A stretch of DNA of 5,787 nucleotides, from positions 1 to 5,787 of the forward strand of contig CABRIB010000103.1 in NCBI GenBank assembly GCA_902470915.1, in the 5' to 3' direction. Position numbers and translations under genes: made by a program. Source of the DNA: an uncultured Collinsella sp. GTDB lineage: Bacteria > Actinomycetota > Coriobacteriia > Coriobacteriales > Coriobacteriaceae. Shown piece after piece: positions 1 to 5,787 of the stretch; position 1 is the stretch's first letter, and the number at the start of each line of letters is the position of its first letter. The notes under the pieces are model-generated. The model saw nothing but the letters and a program-made list of their open reading frames with translations, did not search any database and was not told the origin of the DNA.

Positions 1-16
1 ATTTACACATGGGGTA
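1..16 (+). other. Probable Illumina P5 tail plus 8-base i5 index (artefact)
   Basis: Bases 1-8 (ATTTACAC) match the last eight bases of the Illumina P5 oligo (ATCTACAC) with one mismatch. Bases 9-16 (ATGGGGTA) fill exactly the 8-base index slot before the read-1 adapter that starts at 17. The order P5 tail, index, adapter is that of a Nextera library molecule. The mismatch and the short length make this weaker than the adapter match itself, but the spacing fits exactly. It should not be treated as genomic DNA. Confidence 0.8.
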
Positions 17-49
17 TCGTCGGCAGCGTCAGATGTGTATAAGAGACAG
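17..49 (+). other. Nextera read-1 adapter with Tn5 mosaic end (artefact)
   Basis: This 33-base stretch is identical to the Illumina Nextera read-1 transposase adapter. It consists of the 14-base TCGTCGGCAGCGTC (17-30) followed by the 19-base Tn5 mosaic end AGATGTGTATAAGAGACAG (31-49). It is library-preparation sequence left at a contig end, not a resident transposon: there is no transposase and no second end. Translating it on the plus strand gives the peptide RRQRQMCIRDR, a known contaminant signature in predicted proteins. Genomic sequence resumes at base 50. Confidence 0.97.
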
Positions 50-50
50 G

Positions 51-1301
51 TTAGAGAGCGGGTGGGAGGGTGTCGAGGAGAGCTTGGGCGGTGTTGGCGG
101 CGCAGTCGCGCGAGTCTATGATGTAGTCAGCCCAGGCGCGGTAGCGCGGCATGCGCTGCTCGGCCAGCTTGTCGATGCCGTCGCGGGCGGTGATAGGGCG
201 TCCCTTGTGGGCGAGTTCGTCGAGCTTGCGGTTGAGCATCACGATCTGGCTGTTTTGGTGCAGCAGCGGATAGTTTTCGTCGCGTGTGACCACGCCGCCG
301 CCGGTGGAGAGCACCAGGCCGCTGCGCTTGGAGATGTCGGACAGTTCCGCCGTCTCCTGCTCGCGGAAGGCGGCCTCGCCGCGCTTGACGATAAAGTCGG
401 CACAGGGCATGCCGAGGCGTTCCTCGAGGGCGCGGTCCAGGTCGATGTGCTCGCGACCCGTGAGCAGGGCAATCTGCTCACCCACGCGGGTCTTGCCCGA
501 GCCCGGCATGCCGATCAGCGCGATGTTCTGCTCGCGGCGGGACAAGCGCTCCGTTACGTCCAGGATGCGCTCGCACGGGGTGGCTTGGCCGGTGTAACGC
601 TCGACGGCCTGTGCCGCTTGGGCCACGAGCATCAGCAGGCCGCCGATGCAAGGGATATCGCGGCGCTCGGCCTCGAGCATCAGGCCCGTGCGGGCGGGGT
701 TGTAGACAATGTCGATAACGCCTTCGAGCGCATCGAGCCCTTCGAGCGTGCAAGGCGCGTCGGGGCAATGGGGGAACATGCCGGCGGGAGTGCAGTTGAC
801 GATTAACGTTGCATCGGACTGCTGGGAGATGTTGTCGTAATTGACCTCGCTCGTGCGGCCGACGGGCACGACGATGGCGCCCAGGTCTCCCAGCACCATA
901 CTTGCCGTGGTGCCGGCGCCGCCGGTGGCTCCGAGCACGAGAGCCTTCTTGCCGGCGACCTCAACGCCCAGCTCCTCGACCAAGCACTGAAAACCGAAGT
1001 AGTCGGTGTTGTCGCCGCGTAGGCGGCCGTCGGGCAGGCGTGTGATGGTGTTGACGTTGCCCATGCGCTCGGCGAGCGGGCTCAGCTCGTCCAGGTATTC
1101 CATGACGGCGCGTTTGTAGGGGATGGTCACGTTGGTGCCTTCCCATTCGTTACCCGTCATAAAAGCCTCAAGATCCTTGGGCTCGCGCTCAAATCGCACG
1201 TACTCAAGCCCAGCGAGCTCTTTGTAGATGGTCGGGGTGTAGCTGTGGCCCAGCACACGGCCCAGCACGCCGTAGGGACGGGTTGCGGCGGTATCGGTCA
1301 T
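51..1301 (-). CDS. aroE/aroK: Bifunctional shikimate 5-dehydrogenase / shikimate kinase (AroE-AroK fusion)
   Basis: This 416-residue protein joins two cytoplasmic shikimate-pathway enzymes. Residues ~8-250 are shikimate dehydrogenase (3-dehydroshikimate + NADPH to shikimate). It shows the substrate loop HSYTP (S20, T22), NVTIPYK with catalytic K63, N84, GDNTD with catalytic D100, the Rossmann loop GATGGAG (124-130), R149 and T150 after the second strand, and Q228 near the end. Residues ~258-416 are shikimate kinase (shikimate + ATP to shikimate 3-phosphate). It shows the Walker A motif GMPGSGKT (264-271), D287/D289, FREQE (312-316), TGGG (333-336) and a lid-like KGRPI from 366. The linker is very short. 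The ATG directly follows the pheA TAG and has a strong ribosome binding site, so coupled translation is likely. The TAA stop (51-53) lies wholly in genomic sequence, just inside the adapter. Both active sites look complete. T22 replaces the more usual serine, and the AroE half is slightly shorter than stand-alone enzymes of about 270 residues. Confidence 0.95.
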   Translation of the reverse strand: MTDTAATRPYGVLGRVLGHSYTPTIYKELAGLEYVRFEREPKDLEAFMTGNEWEGTNVTIPYKRAVMEYLDELSPLAERMGNVNTITRLPDGRLRGDNTDYFGFQCLVEELGVEVAGKKALVLGATGGAGTTASMVLGDLGAIVVPVGRTSEVNYDNISQQSDATLIVNCTPAGMFPHCPDAPCTLEGLDALEGVIDIVYNPARTGLMLEAERRDIPCIGGLLMLVAQAAQAVERYTGQATPCERILDVTERLSRREQNIALIGMPGSGKTRVGEQIALLTGREHIDLDRALEERLGMPCADFIVKRGEAAFREQETAELSDISKRSGLVLSTGGGVVTRDENYPLLHQNSQIVMLNRKLDELAHKGRPITARDGIDKLAEQRMPRYRAWADYIIDSRDCAANTAQALLDTLPPAL

Positions 1302-2447
1302 CTAGAGCACCTCCGTGTAGCTGCCAAAGTAGGTGAAGCTCTCGCACACGTCGTCGACGGAATCGAGCAGGTCGTCGAGGGCCTTGCTGCCAAAGGGGCA
1401 GTCCAGATCAAAGTAGAACATAAACTCAAAGTCGCGACCGGGGATGGGGCGGCTCTCGAGCTTGATGAGGTTGATGTTGAGTGCGTAGAAGCGCTCGAGC
1501 ACGCGATAGAGGGCGCCCGGCTCGTTGGCCGTGGTGATCATGAGCGAGGTACGGTTGGCACCGGGATAGACGCGTGGCTCGCGGCTGATGACGACAAAGC
1601 GCGTGTAGTTGTTGTCCGAGTCCTGGATGTTGGACTCCAGCACCTCCAGGCCATAGAGTGCCGCGCAGCTGCGCGATGCGATGGCGGCAACATCGGTGCG
1701 GTCGGAATTGGCGACCATCTCGGCCGACATGGCGGTGTTGGGGTACTTGGTGGCGTGCAGGTCGTGGGACTCGATAAAGCCCGCACACTGGGCAATGGCT
1801 TGGCCGTGGCTGTAAACCTCGCGCACGTCGGCGAGCTTGGTGCCGGGCTTGACGAGCATGTTGTGGTCGATCTTGAGGCGAAGCGAGCGCACGATGTGGA
1901 AGTCGAACTGGGCGAGCAGGTCGTAGACGGCGTTGACCGAGCCGGCGGTGGAGTTCTCGATGGGCAGCACGCCAAACTCGCAGAAGCCGTCGCGCACAGC
2001 GCGCATAACGCCTTCGAAGGTCTCGAAAAACGCGATGTCGGGCACGTCGAAGAGTTTGCACGCGGCGATCTGGCTATAGGCACCTTCCACGCCCTGGCAG
2101 GCAACTGTGGCCGTTTGAGGGAAGGGCGTGTCAAAGGCTGCAGCCGTGGCGTGGGTCTTTTGCGAGACGGTGATGCCCTTGAGCTCGTTGATGTAGCGCT
2201 GCTGCTCGGCCTTGCTCATGCTCATAAGGAGGCGGAACAGGGTGATGGTCTGCGCCTCGTAGCGCTCGGGCGCGCGGCTGGCGAGGTTGTTGAGTTTTGA
2301 GCGCTCGCGGGCGGGGTCAAAGACGGCCTTGCCCATCTCGATCTTTGATTTGGCGACCTCGGTGGCAATGTCCATACGCTCGACAAAGCTATTGAGGAGC
2401 GTGGTGTCGATGCCATCGATGGTCTGGCGAATATCGGCAAGGTCCAT
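1302..2447 (-). CDS. pheA: Bifunctional chorismate mutase / prephenate dehydratase with ACT domain (P-protein)
   Basis: This 381-residue protein converts chorismate to prephenate and then to phenylpyruvate, the committed route to phenylalanine. Residues 1-~90 form an AroQ-type chorismate mutase. R7, R24, K35, D44, R47 and E48 line up with E. coli P-protein R11, R28, K39, D48, R51 and E52. Residues ~112-290 are prephenate dehydratase, with GVEGAYS (119-125), PIENSTAGS, SHGQAIAQC, NTAMSAE and the catalytic TRF motif (282-284). Residues ~300-381 are an ACT domain with GAL (311-313) and ESRP (331-334), the residues that bind phenylalanine in this family, so feedback inhibition is expected. The frame stays open upstream into aroC (to 2954), but the ATG at 2447 is chosen because the mutase domain begins there and an AAAGGGG site precedes it. 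The gap to aroC is 53 bases, and the TAG stop abuts the aroE-aroK start. All expected active-site motifs are present. Confidence 0.96.
   Translation of the reverse strand: MDLADIRQTIDGIDTTLLNSFVERMDIATEVAKSKIEMGKAVFDPARERSKLNNLASRAPERYEAQTITLFRLLMSMSKAEQQRYINELKGITVSQKTHATAAAFDTPFPQTATVACQGVEGAYSQIAACKLFDVPDIAFFETFEGVMRAVRDGFCEFGVLPIENSTAGSVNAVYDLLAQFDFHIVRSLRLKIDHNMLVKPGTKLADVREVYSHGQAIAQCAGFIESHDLHATKYPNTAMSAEMVANSDRTDVAAIASRSCAALYGLEVLESNIQDSDNNYTRFVVISREPRVYPGANRTSLMITTANEPGALYRVLERFYALNINLIKLESRPIPGRDFEFMFYFDLDCPFGSKALDDLLDSVDDVCESFTYFGSYTEVL
1308..1314 (-). promoter_or_regulatory. Ribosome binding site of aroE-aroK, inside the pheA 3' end
   Basis: Read on the minus strand, GGAGGTG lies 6 bases before the ATG at 1301. 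It is a near-perfect anti-Shine-Dalgarno match and is built from the last sense codons of pheA (Glu-Val before Leu-stop). It fixes the fusion gene's start and suggests that ribosomes finishing pheA can reinitiate here. Confidence 0.85.
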
Positions 2448-2452
2448 GGAGG

Positions 2453-2459
2453 CCCCTTT
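2453..2459 (-). promoter_or_regulatory. Ribosome binding site of pheA, in the aroC-pheA gap
   Basis: On the minus strand, AAAGGGG lies 5 bases before the ATG at 2447. It supports this start over the longer open frame that continues through aroC. The 53-base gap (2448-2500) is the only real intergenic space in the window. I see no convincing -35/-10 pair or terminator hairpin in it, so pheA is probably read through from aroC. Confidence 0.7.
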
Positions 2460-2500
2460 CACGTAATGGCAGAGTTGACAGGCAACCCAGGTGAGTCGGG

Positions 2501-3598
2501 TTAGAGCTGGCCTGCGTCCTCGAGGAGGGCGTCCCAGATGGCCAGCGCTGCGGCTGCTTCGGCTACGGGGACAGCTCGGGGGACGATGCAGGGATCGTGA
2601 CGACCGTGGACCGAGAGTTCGACATTTTCCATGGCGTCCATGTCCACGGTCTGCTGCTCGCGGCCAATGGAGGGCGTCGGCTTTACGGCCATACGCCACA
2701 TGACGGGCGCGCCGGTCGAAATACCGCCCAGGATGCCGCCGGCGTTGTTGGATTCGACCTCGATCTTTCCGGTCTCGGCGTCGATGCGATACGGATCGTT
2801 GTTCTCGCTGCCGCGCATGGCGGCCACGGCAAAACCCATGCCAAACTCCACGCCCTTTACGGCGGGAATGCCAAACGCGATTTGCGCGATGCGGTTCTCG
2901 ATACCGTCGAACATGGGGTCGCCGATGCCCGCGGGAAGCCCGTAAATGCCGCACTCCACGATGCCGCCGATGCTGTCGAGTTCGTCGCGCGCGGCTAGGA
3001 TCTCCTCGCGCATGCGGCCGGCTGCGGCGGCGTCAATGCACGGCAGATCGTTCGTAAGGATCGCCTTGCGGTCGGCCTCGCGATAGACCATATCGTCCAT
3101 CGGCAGGTCGGAGATGCCGCCGATCTGCGCGACGTGCGCCATGACCTGAATGCCGCGGGCTTCGAGTGCCTGCAGCGCGATGCCGCCCGCGATGCACAAG
3201 GGTGCCGTTAGGCGGCCGGAAAAATGCCCGCCACCAGCGACATCGTGCATGTTGTGATACTTTACGCGCGCAGGGAAGTCCGCATGTCCGGGACGGGGCT
3301 TGCGGCGCAGCTCGGAGTAATCCTTGGAGCGCGTGTTGGTGTTCTCGATAATCGCGGCGATGGGCGCGCCGGTGGTATGTCCATCGACAACACCGGCGAT
3401 GATGTGTGCGGCGTCGGCCTCGCGGCGCTTGGTTGCGGTCTCGTCGCGACCGGGGGCGCGGCGATCGAGGAAGGCCTGCAGCGCTTCCTGGTCAACGGCA
3501 ATACCAGCGGGAATGCCGTCAAGCGAGCAACCGATAGCGGGGGAGTGCGACTGGCCGAAGATGCTCAGATGCAATACGTTGCCAAAGGTCGAGGACAT
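2501..3598 (-). CDS. aroC: Chorismate synthase
   Basis: This 365-residue enzyme makes chorismate from 5-enolpyruvylshikimate 3-phosphate. The family needs reduced FMN as cofactor although there is no net redox change. The N-terminal signature is GQSHSPAIG (15-23), containing the catalytic His18. Further family motifs follow in order: APGRDETATKRREAD, DGHTTGAPIA, RPGHAD (carrying the second catalytic His), GGGHFSGR, SNNAGGILGGISTG, KPTPSI, and GRHDPC with D335 near the C-terminus. The length is typical of bacterial AroC. The ATG follows the aroA stop by one base and has a strong AGGAGGA site. Two segments differ from the E. coli form: GQSHS in place of GESHG, and DVAGGGHFSGR where E. coli has DYRGGGRSSAR. 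I recall similar variants in Clostridia-like AroC proteins, so this looks like a subgroup trait rather than damage. Confidence 0.96.
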   Translation of the reverse strand: MSSTFGNVLHLSIFGQSHSPAIGCSLDGIPAGIAVDQEALQAFLDRRAPGRDETATKRREADAAHIIAGVVDGHTTGAPIAAIIENTNTRSKDYSELRRKPRPGHADFPARVKYHNMHDVAGGGHFSGRLTAPLCIAGGIALQALEARGIQVMAHVAQIGGISDLPMDDMVYREADRKAILTNDLPCIDAAAAGRMREEILAARDELDSIGGIVECGIYGLPAGIGDPMFDGIENRIAQIAFGIPAVKGVEFGMGFAVAAMRGSENNDPYRIDAETGKIEVESNNAGGILGGISTGAPVMWRMAVKPTPSIGREQQTVDMDAMENVELSVHGRHDPCIVPRAVPVAEAAAALAIWDALLEDAGQL

Positions 3599-3599
3599 G

Positions 3600-4919
3600 C
3601 TATTCCTCCTCGAGCGTGACCTTGCCGCCCAACAGGCGGTAGTGGTCGAAGAAATCGGGATAGGACTTGTTGACGGCCTCGGCGTCGTGGATCACGACCT
3701 CGCCGGTGGCGCGACTTGCGGCGATGGCTGCCATCATGGCGATGCGGTGGTCGTTGTGCGAATCGACCTCGCCGCCGGTAAGGGCATCGACGCCCTTGAT
3801 GATGAGGTCGTCACCGGCGATGCGCACCTGTGCGCCCAGCGCGGTGAGCTCGCGGGTGGTGGTGGCCAGGCGGTCGGATTCCTTGATGCGCAGGCGGGCA
3901 CAATCGCGGATGAACGTGCGGCCTTGCGCCAGCGATGCCACGGCCGAGATGACGGGCACCAGGTCTGGAATGTCGTGGGCACTCATCTCAAAGCCAGCGA
4001 GCTTGTCGGACTGCACGGTGGCGGCGTTGGTGGAGCGCACGATGCGGGCGCCAAAGCGCGAAAGCGCGGCAAGCACGTTGCGGTCGCCCTGTGCGGAGCT
4101 CAGGGACACACCCTCGACGGTGATGGGGTCGGTGCCGATAGCGCCGGCACACAGCCAAAAGGCAGCGTTGGACCAGTCACCCTCGACGGCCACGCTGCCG
4201 GGCGTGCGATACGAGCCACTGCTCACGCGGAAGTTCGTGACCTCGGGCTGGCCGTCCCGGGCGGGAATACGCTCGACGTTGACCTCGACGCCAAAGGCCT
4301 TCATGGCCTGGATCGTCAGGTTGATGTAGGGGCGGCTCTCAATGAGGCCGGTCACCTGCACGCAGGAGGGCTGGGCCAGCAGCGGGGCTGCCAGCAGCAG
4401 GCCCGAGATGTACTGCGAGCTCACGTTGCCCGGCAGCACAAAGGTGCCCGGGCGCATGCGTCCGCTCGTCTTGAGCGGAAAACCGCCCAGACCCTGTAGG
4501 TCGCAGCCGGCGGCGATGATCTCGTCCGAGAGCGGGGACAGCGGACGGGCGCCCAAGCGTCCCTGACCCACAAACGTGGCCTCTGCGCCCAGCGCGCAGG
4601 CGACGGGCAACATAAAGCGGAGCGTGGAGCCGCTTTCGCCGCAGTCGAGCGTGCCGCCGGCAAGGGCCTTGAGCAGGCCAAACTCAACACTCTTCATGGT
4701 GGGGTGGACCTGAAAGCCGTCCTCGACGGTCTCGATGCGGGCGCCGAGTGCCGTGAGACAACGCACCGTGGCCTCGATATCGGCGCAGGTAGTGTTGCAG
4801 GTAACGTGCGTCTCGCCGTTGGCAAGCGCGGCGCAGATGATCAGGCGATGCGCCATCGACTTGGACGCGATGGCGGGAACGGTGCCCTTAAGTGGGGACG
4901 GGGTGATGCGGGCTAGCAT
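3600..4919 (-). CDS. aroA: 3-Phosphoshikimate 1-carboxyvinyltransferase (EPSP synthase)
   Basis: This 439-residue enzyme transfers the enolpyruvyl group of phosphoenolpyruvate to shikimate 3-phosphate. The product is the substrate of the next gene, aroC. Visible motifs are SKSMAHR with K20, S21 and R25 (E. coli K22, S23, R27), GESGSTLR (94-101) in the phosphoenolpyruvate loop, RLGARPL (121-127), SSQYISG (167-173), EGDWSNAAF, IPDLVPV with the catalytic Asp, RIKESDR, NDHRIAM and the C-terminal SYPDFF. The length is normal for the family (about 430-445). The ATG overlaps the end of aroB (shared ATGCTAG) and has an AAGGGAG site 10 bases upstream. The TAG stop is one base from the aroC start. The phosphoenolpyruvate-loop glycine is kept (G97), as in ordinary herbicide-sensitive forms, but the class cannot be settled by eye. 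SSQYISG differs from the commoner SSQ-[FV]-[KL] pattern, and I recall it from Clostridia-type sequences. Confidence 0.96.
   Translation of the reverse strand: MLARITPSPLKGTVPAIASKSMAHRLIICAALANGETHVTCNTTCADIEATVRCLTALGARIETVEDGFQVHPTMKSVEFGLLKALAGGTLDCGESGSTLRFMLPVACALGAEATFVGQGRLGARPLSPLSDEIIAAGCDLQGLGGFPLKTSGRMRPGTFVLPGNVSSQYISGLLLAAPLLAQPSCVQVTGLIESRPYINLTIQAMKAFGVEVNVERIPARDGQPEVTNFRVSSGSYRTPGSVAVEGDWSNAAFWLCAGAIGTDPITVEGVSLSSAQGDRNVLAALSRFGARIVRSTNAATVQSDKLAGFEMSAHDIPDLVPVISAVASLAQGRTFIRDCARLRIKESDRLATTTRELTALGAQVRIAGDDLIIKGVDALTGGEVDSHNDHRIAMMAAIAASRATGEVVIHDAEAVNKSYPDFFDHYRLLGGKVTLEEE
3604..3610 (-). promoter_or_regulatory. Ribosome binding site of aroC, inside the aroA 3' end
   Basis: On the minus strand, AGGAGGA lies 5 bases before the ATG at 3598. 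It is formed by the terminal run of Glu codons of aroA, just ahead of its TAG stop. Its position favours coupled translation of aroA and aroC and supports the chosen aroC start. Confidence 0.85.
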
Positions 4920-5787
4920 GCGGATGCGTCTCCCTTCTGGCCGAGGCCCTCGGCAATAAGTTCGTGGAAAGTGGAAAGCGGCGTGCGGTCGATGCTGCAG
5001 CGGCCAATGCCGTGCGGAATCACCAGGTCGATGGTGTTGCCCGCGCGTTTCTTGTCGTGGAGCGCCTCGGCAAAGACGGCATCGACATCGAGGTCGCAGC
5101 GGGTCTTGAGGCCATGGCGGGCGCAGAGTTCCTCAATACGACCGGGCAGTGCAGCATCGCAAACGCCGTGCAGGGCCGCGGCGCGCGTGATGATGCCCAT
5201 GCCGATCGACACGCAGTTGCCGTGTCCGAGCTCAAAATGCTCGCAGGCCTCAACGGCATGTCCGGCGCTGTGTCCAAAGTTGAGGAGCTTGCGCTGGTTG
5301 GTTTCGCGCTCGTCGGCGACGACCACGGCGCGCTTGATGTCGATATTGCGGGCGATGATGAGCGCTACGCGGGCCACATCGTGGTTGAGTAGCTCCAGCG
5401 TGAGCGGAGTCTTCTCCAGCTCGGCGAAAAGCTCCGGGTCGGCGATCACGGCGTGCTTGACGACCTCGCCGCAGCCGTCGGCGAACTGTTCGGGCGTGAG
5501 GGTGGCCAGGCACCCCACGTCGGCGATAACCACGCTCGGCTGCCAAAAGGCGCCGGCCAAGTTCTTGCCGGCAGCCAGGTCGATGGCGGTCTTGCCGCCC
5601 ACCGACGAGTCCACCATGGCGAGCAGGCTCGTGGGGATCTGCACAAACTTGCAGCCGCGCATGTAGGTGGCGGCCACAAAGCCCGCCACGTCGCCCACGA
5701 CGCCGCCGCCGAGTGCCACGATCACGTCGGAGCGCGAAAGCTCGTGCTCGGCCACAAACTCCAAAATGGCAACGTAGGTCTCGGCGC
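4913..5787 (-). CDS. aroB: 3-Dehydroquinate synthase, 5' end missing at window edge
   Basis: This is the C-terminal 290 residues of AroB, which turns DAHP into 3-dehydroquinate using NAD+ and a divalent metal, usually zinc. The frame is open to the right edge. By alignment to E. coli AroB about 75-80 N-terminal residues lie outside. A TTG codon at 5764 is internal, not the start. Fragment residues show the NAD-binding GGGVVGD (26-32), RGCKFVQIPTSLLAMVDSSVGGKTA (43-67), GKN (73-75), GEVVKH (106-111), DERETNQRKLLNFGHSAGHAVE (158-179) and LGHGNCVS (186-193). E107, H172 and H188 match the three metal ligands (E. coli E184, H247, H264). After H188 the usual HGE is HGN. The gene ends in TAG and overlaps aroA by 7 bases. 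It is the first gene of the cluster seen here, so any promoter must lie further upstream. Confidence 0.95.
   Translation of the reverse strand, partial: AETYVAILEFVAEHELSRSDVIVALGGGVVGDVAGFVAATYMRGCKFVQIPTSLLAMVDSSVGGKTAIDLAAGKNLAGAFWQPSVVIADVGCLATLTPEQFADGCGEVVKHAVIADPELFAELEKTPLTLELLNHDVARVALIIARNIDIKRAVVVADERETNQRKLLNFGHSAGHAVEACEHFELGHGNCVSIGMGIITRAAALHGVCDAALPGRIEELCARHGLKTRCDLDVDAVFAEALHDKKRAGNTIDLVIPHGIGRCSIDRTPLSTFHELIAEGLGQKGDASAC
4930..4936 (-). promoter_or_regulatory. Probable ribosome binding site of aroA, inside the aroB 3' end
   Basis: On the minus strand, AAGGGAG lies 10 bases before the ATG at 4919, within the last codons of aroB. The spacing is at the long end and the match is weaker than those before aroC and aroE-aroK. 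The 7-base overlap with aroB suggests that coupling also helps initiation. Confidence 0.6.

Noticed and set aside
31..49. Tn5/IS50-type mosaic end as a resident mobile element
   Set aside because: It is preceded by the synthetic Nextera 14-mer and an index-length spacer, with no transposase or partner end, so it is a library adapter.
9..806. 265-residue plus-strand open frame
   Set aside because: Its start and first residues (MGYRRQRQMCIRDR) are adapter sequence. The rest is antisense to the AroE-AroK frame and matches no family I recognise.
1245..2300. 351-residue plus-strand open frame
   Set aside because: It runs antisense to pheA and aroE-aroK and is rich in Val, Gly, Ala, His and Asp, as expected from a GC-rich gene read backwards. 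It has no recognisable domain.
2448..2500. Possible promoter or terminator in the aroC-pheA gap
   Set aside because: I found no -35/-10 pair with acceptable spacing and no GC hairpin followed by a T-run. Only the pheA ribosome binding site is supported.
2448..2954. N-terminal extension of pheA to an upstream ATG, giving 550 residues
   Set aside because: The extra 169 residues lie inside aroC in another frame, are Arg/His-rich and have no homology-like features. The mutase domain begins at the ATG at 2447, which has its own ribosome binding site.
3324..4499. 391-residue plus-strand open frame
   Set aside because: It is an antisense shadow spanning aroC and aroA, with low-complexity composition and no family motif. 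Both opposite-strand genes are complete and conserved.
5762..5764. TTG start codon for aroB
   Set aside because: The frame stays open to the window edge, and the family needs about 75-80 more residues before the GGGVVGD motif, so this codon is an internal leucine.

Overview
The window holds most of a chorismate and phenylalanine biosynthesis operon. Every real gene lies on the minus strand. Read in the direction of transcription, from the right edge to the left, the order is aroB (5' end cut off by the window), aroA, aroC, pheA (chorismate mutase, prephenate dehydratase and ACT domains) and an aroE-aroK fusion (shikimate dehydrogenase joined to shikimate kinase).

The genes are packed tightly. 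aroB and aroA overlap by 7 bases. aroA and aroC are separated by one base. The pheA stop codon directly abuts the aroE-aroK start codon. Only aroC and pheA have a real gap, of 53 bases. Shine-Dalgarno-like sequences precede each of the four visible starts. No promoter or terminator is visible, so the transcript probably begins upstream of aroB, outside the window.

Together the enzymes cover 3-dehydroquinate formation (AroB), shikimate formation and phosphorylation (AroE-AroK), EPSP formation (AroA), chorismate formation (AroC) and conversion of chorismate to phenylpyruvate (PheA). 3-Dehydroquinate dehydratase (AroD/AroQ) is absent, as are DAHP synthase and prephenate dehydrogenase. They must be encoded elsewhere or outside the window.

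The DNA is GC-rich with strong G/C preference at third codon positions, which produces long antisense shadow reading frames on the plus strand. High GC, Gram-positive-style ribosome binding sites, Clostridia-like motif variants in AroC, AroA and PheA, and the fusion suggest a gut Actinomycetota of the class Coriobacteriia (Collinsella-like). That is an inference from recall, not from a database search.

The first 49 bases are not genomic. They match an Illumina Nextera library end: the last 8 bases of P5 with one mismatch, an 8-base index, then the 33-base read-1 adapter ending in the Tn5 mosaic end. Genomic sequence starts at base 50, three bases beyond the aroE-aroK stop codon. I found no previously undescribed system here. 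The notable points are the adapter contamination, the fusion, the missing dehydratase and a few departures from usual motifs in otherwise intact enzymes.
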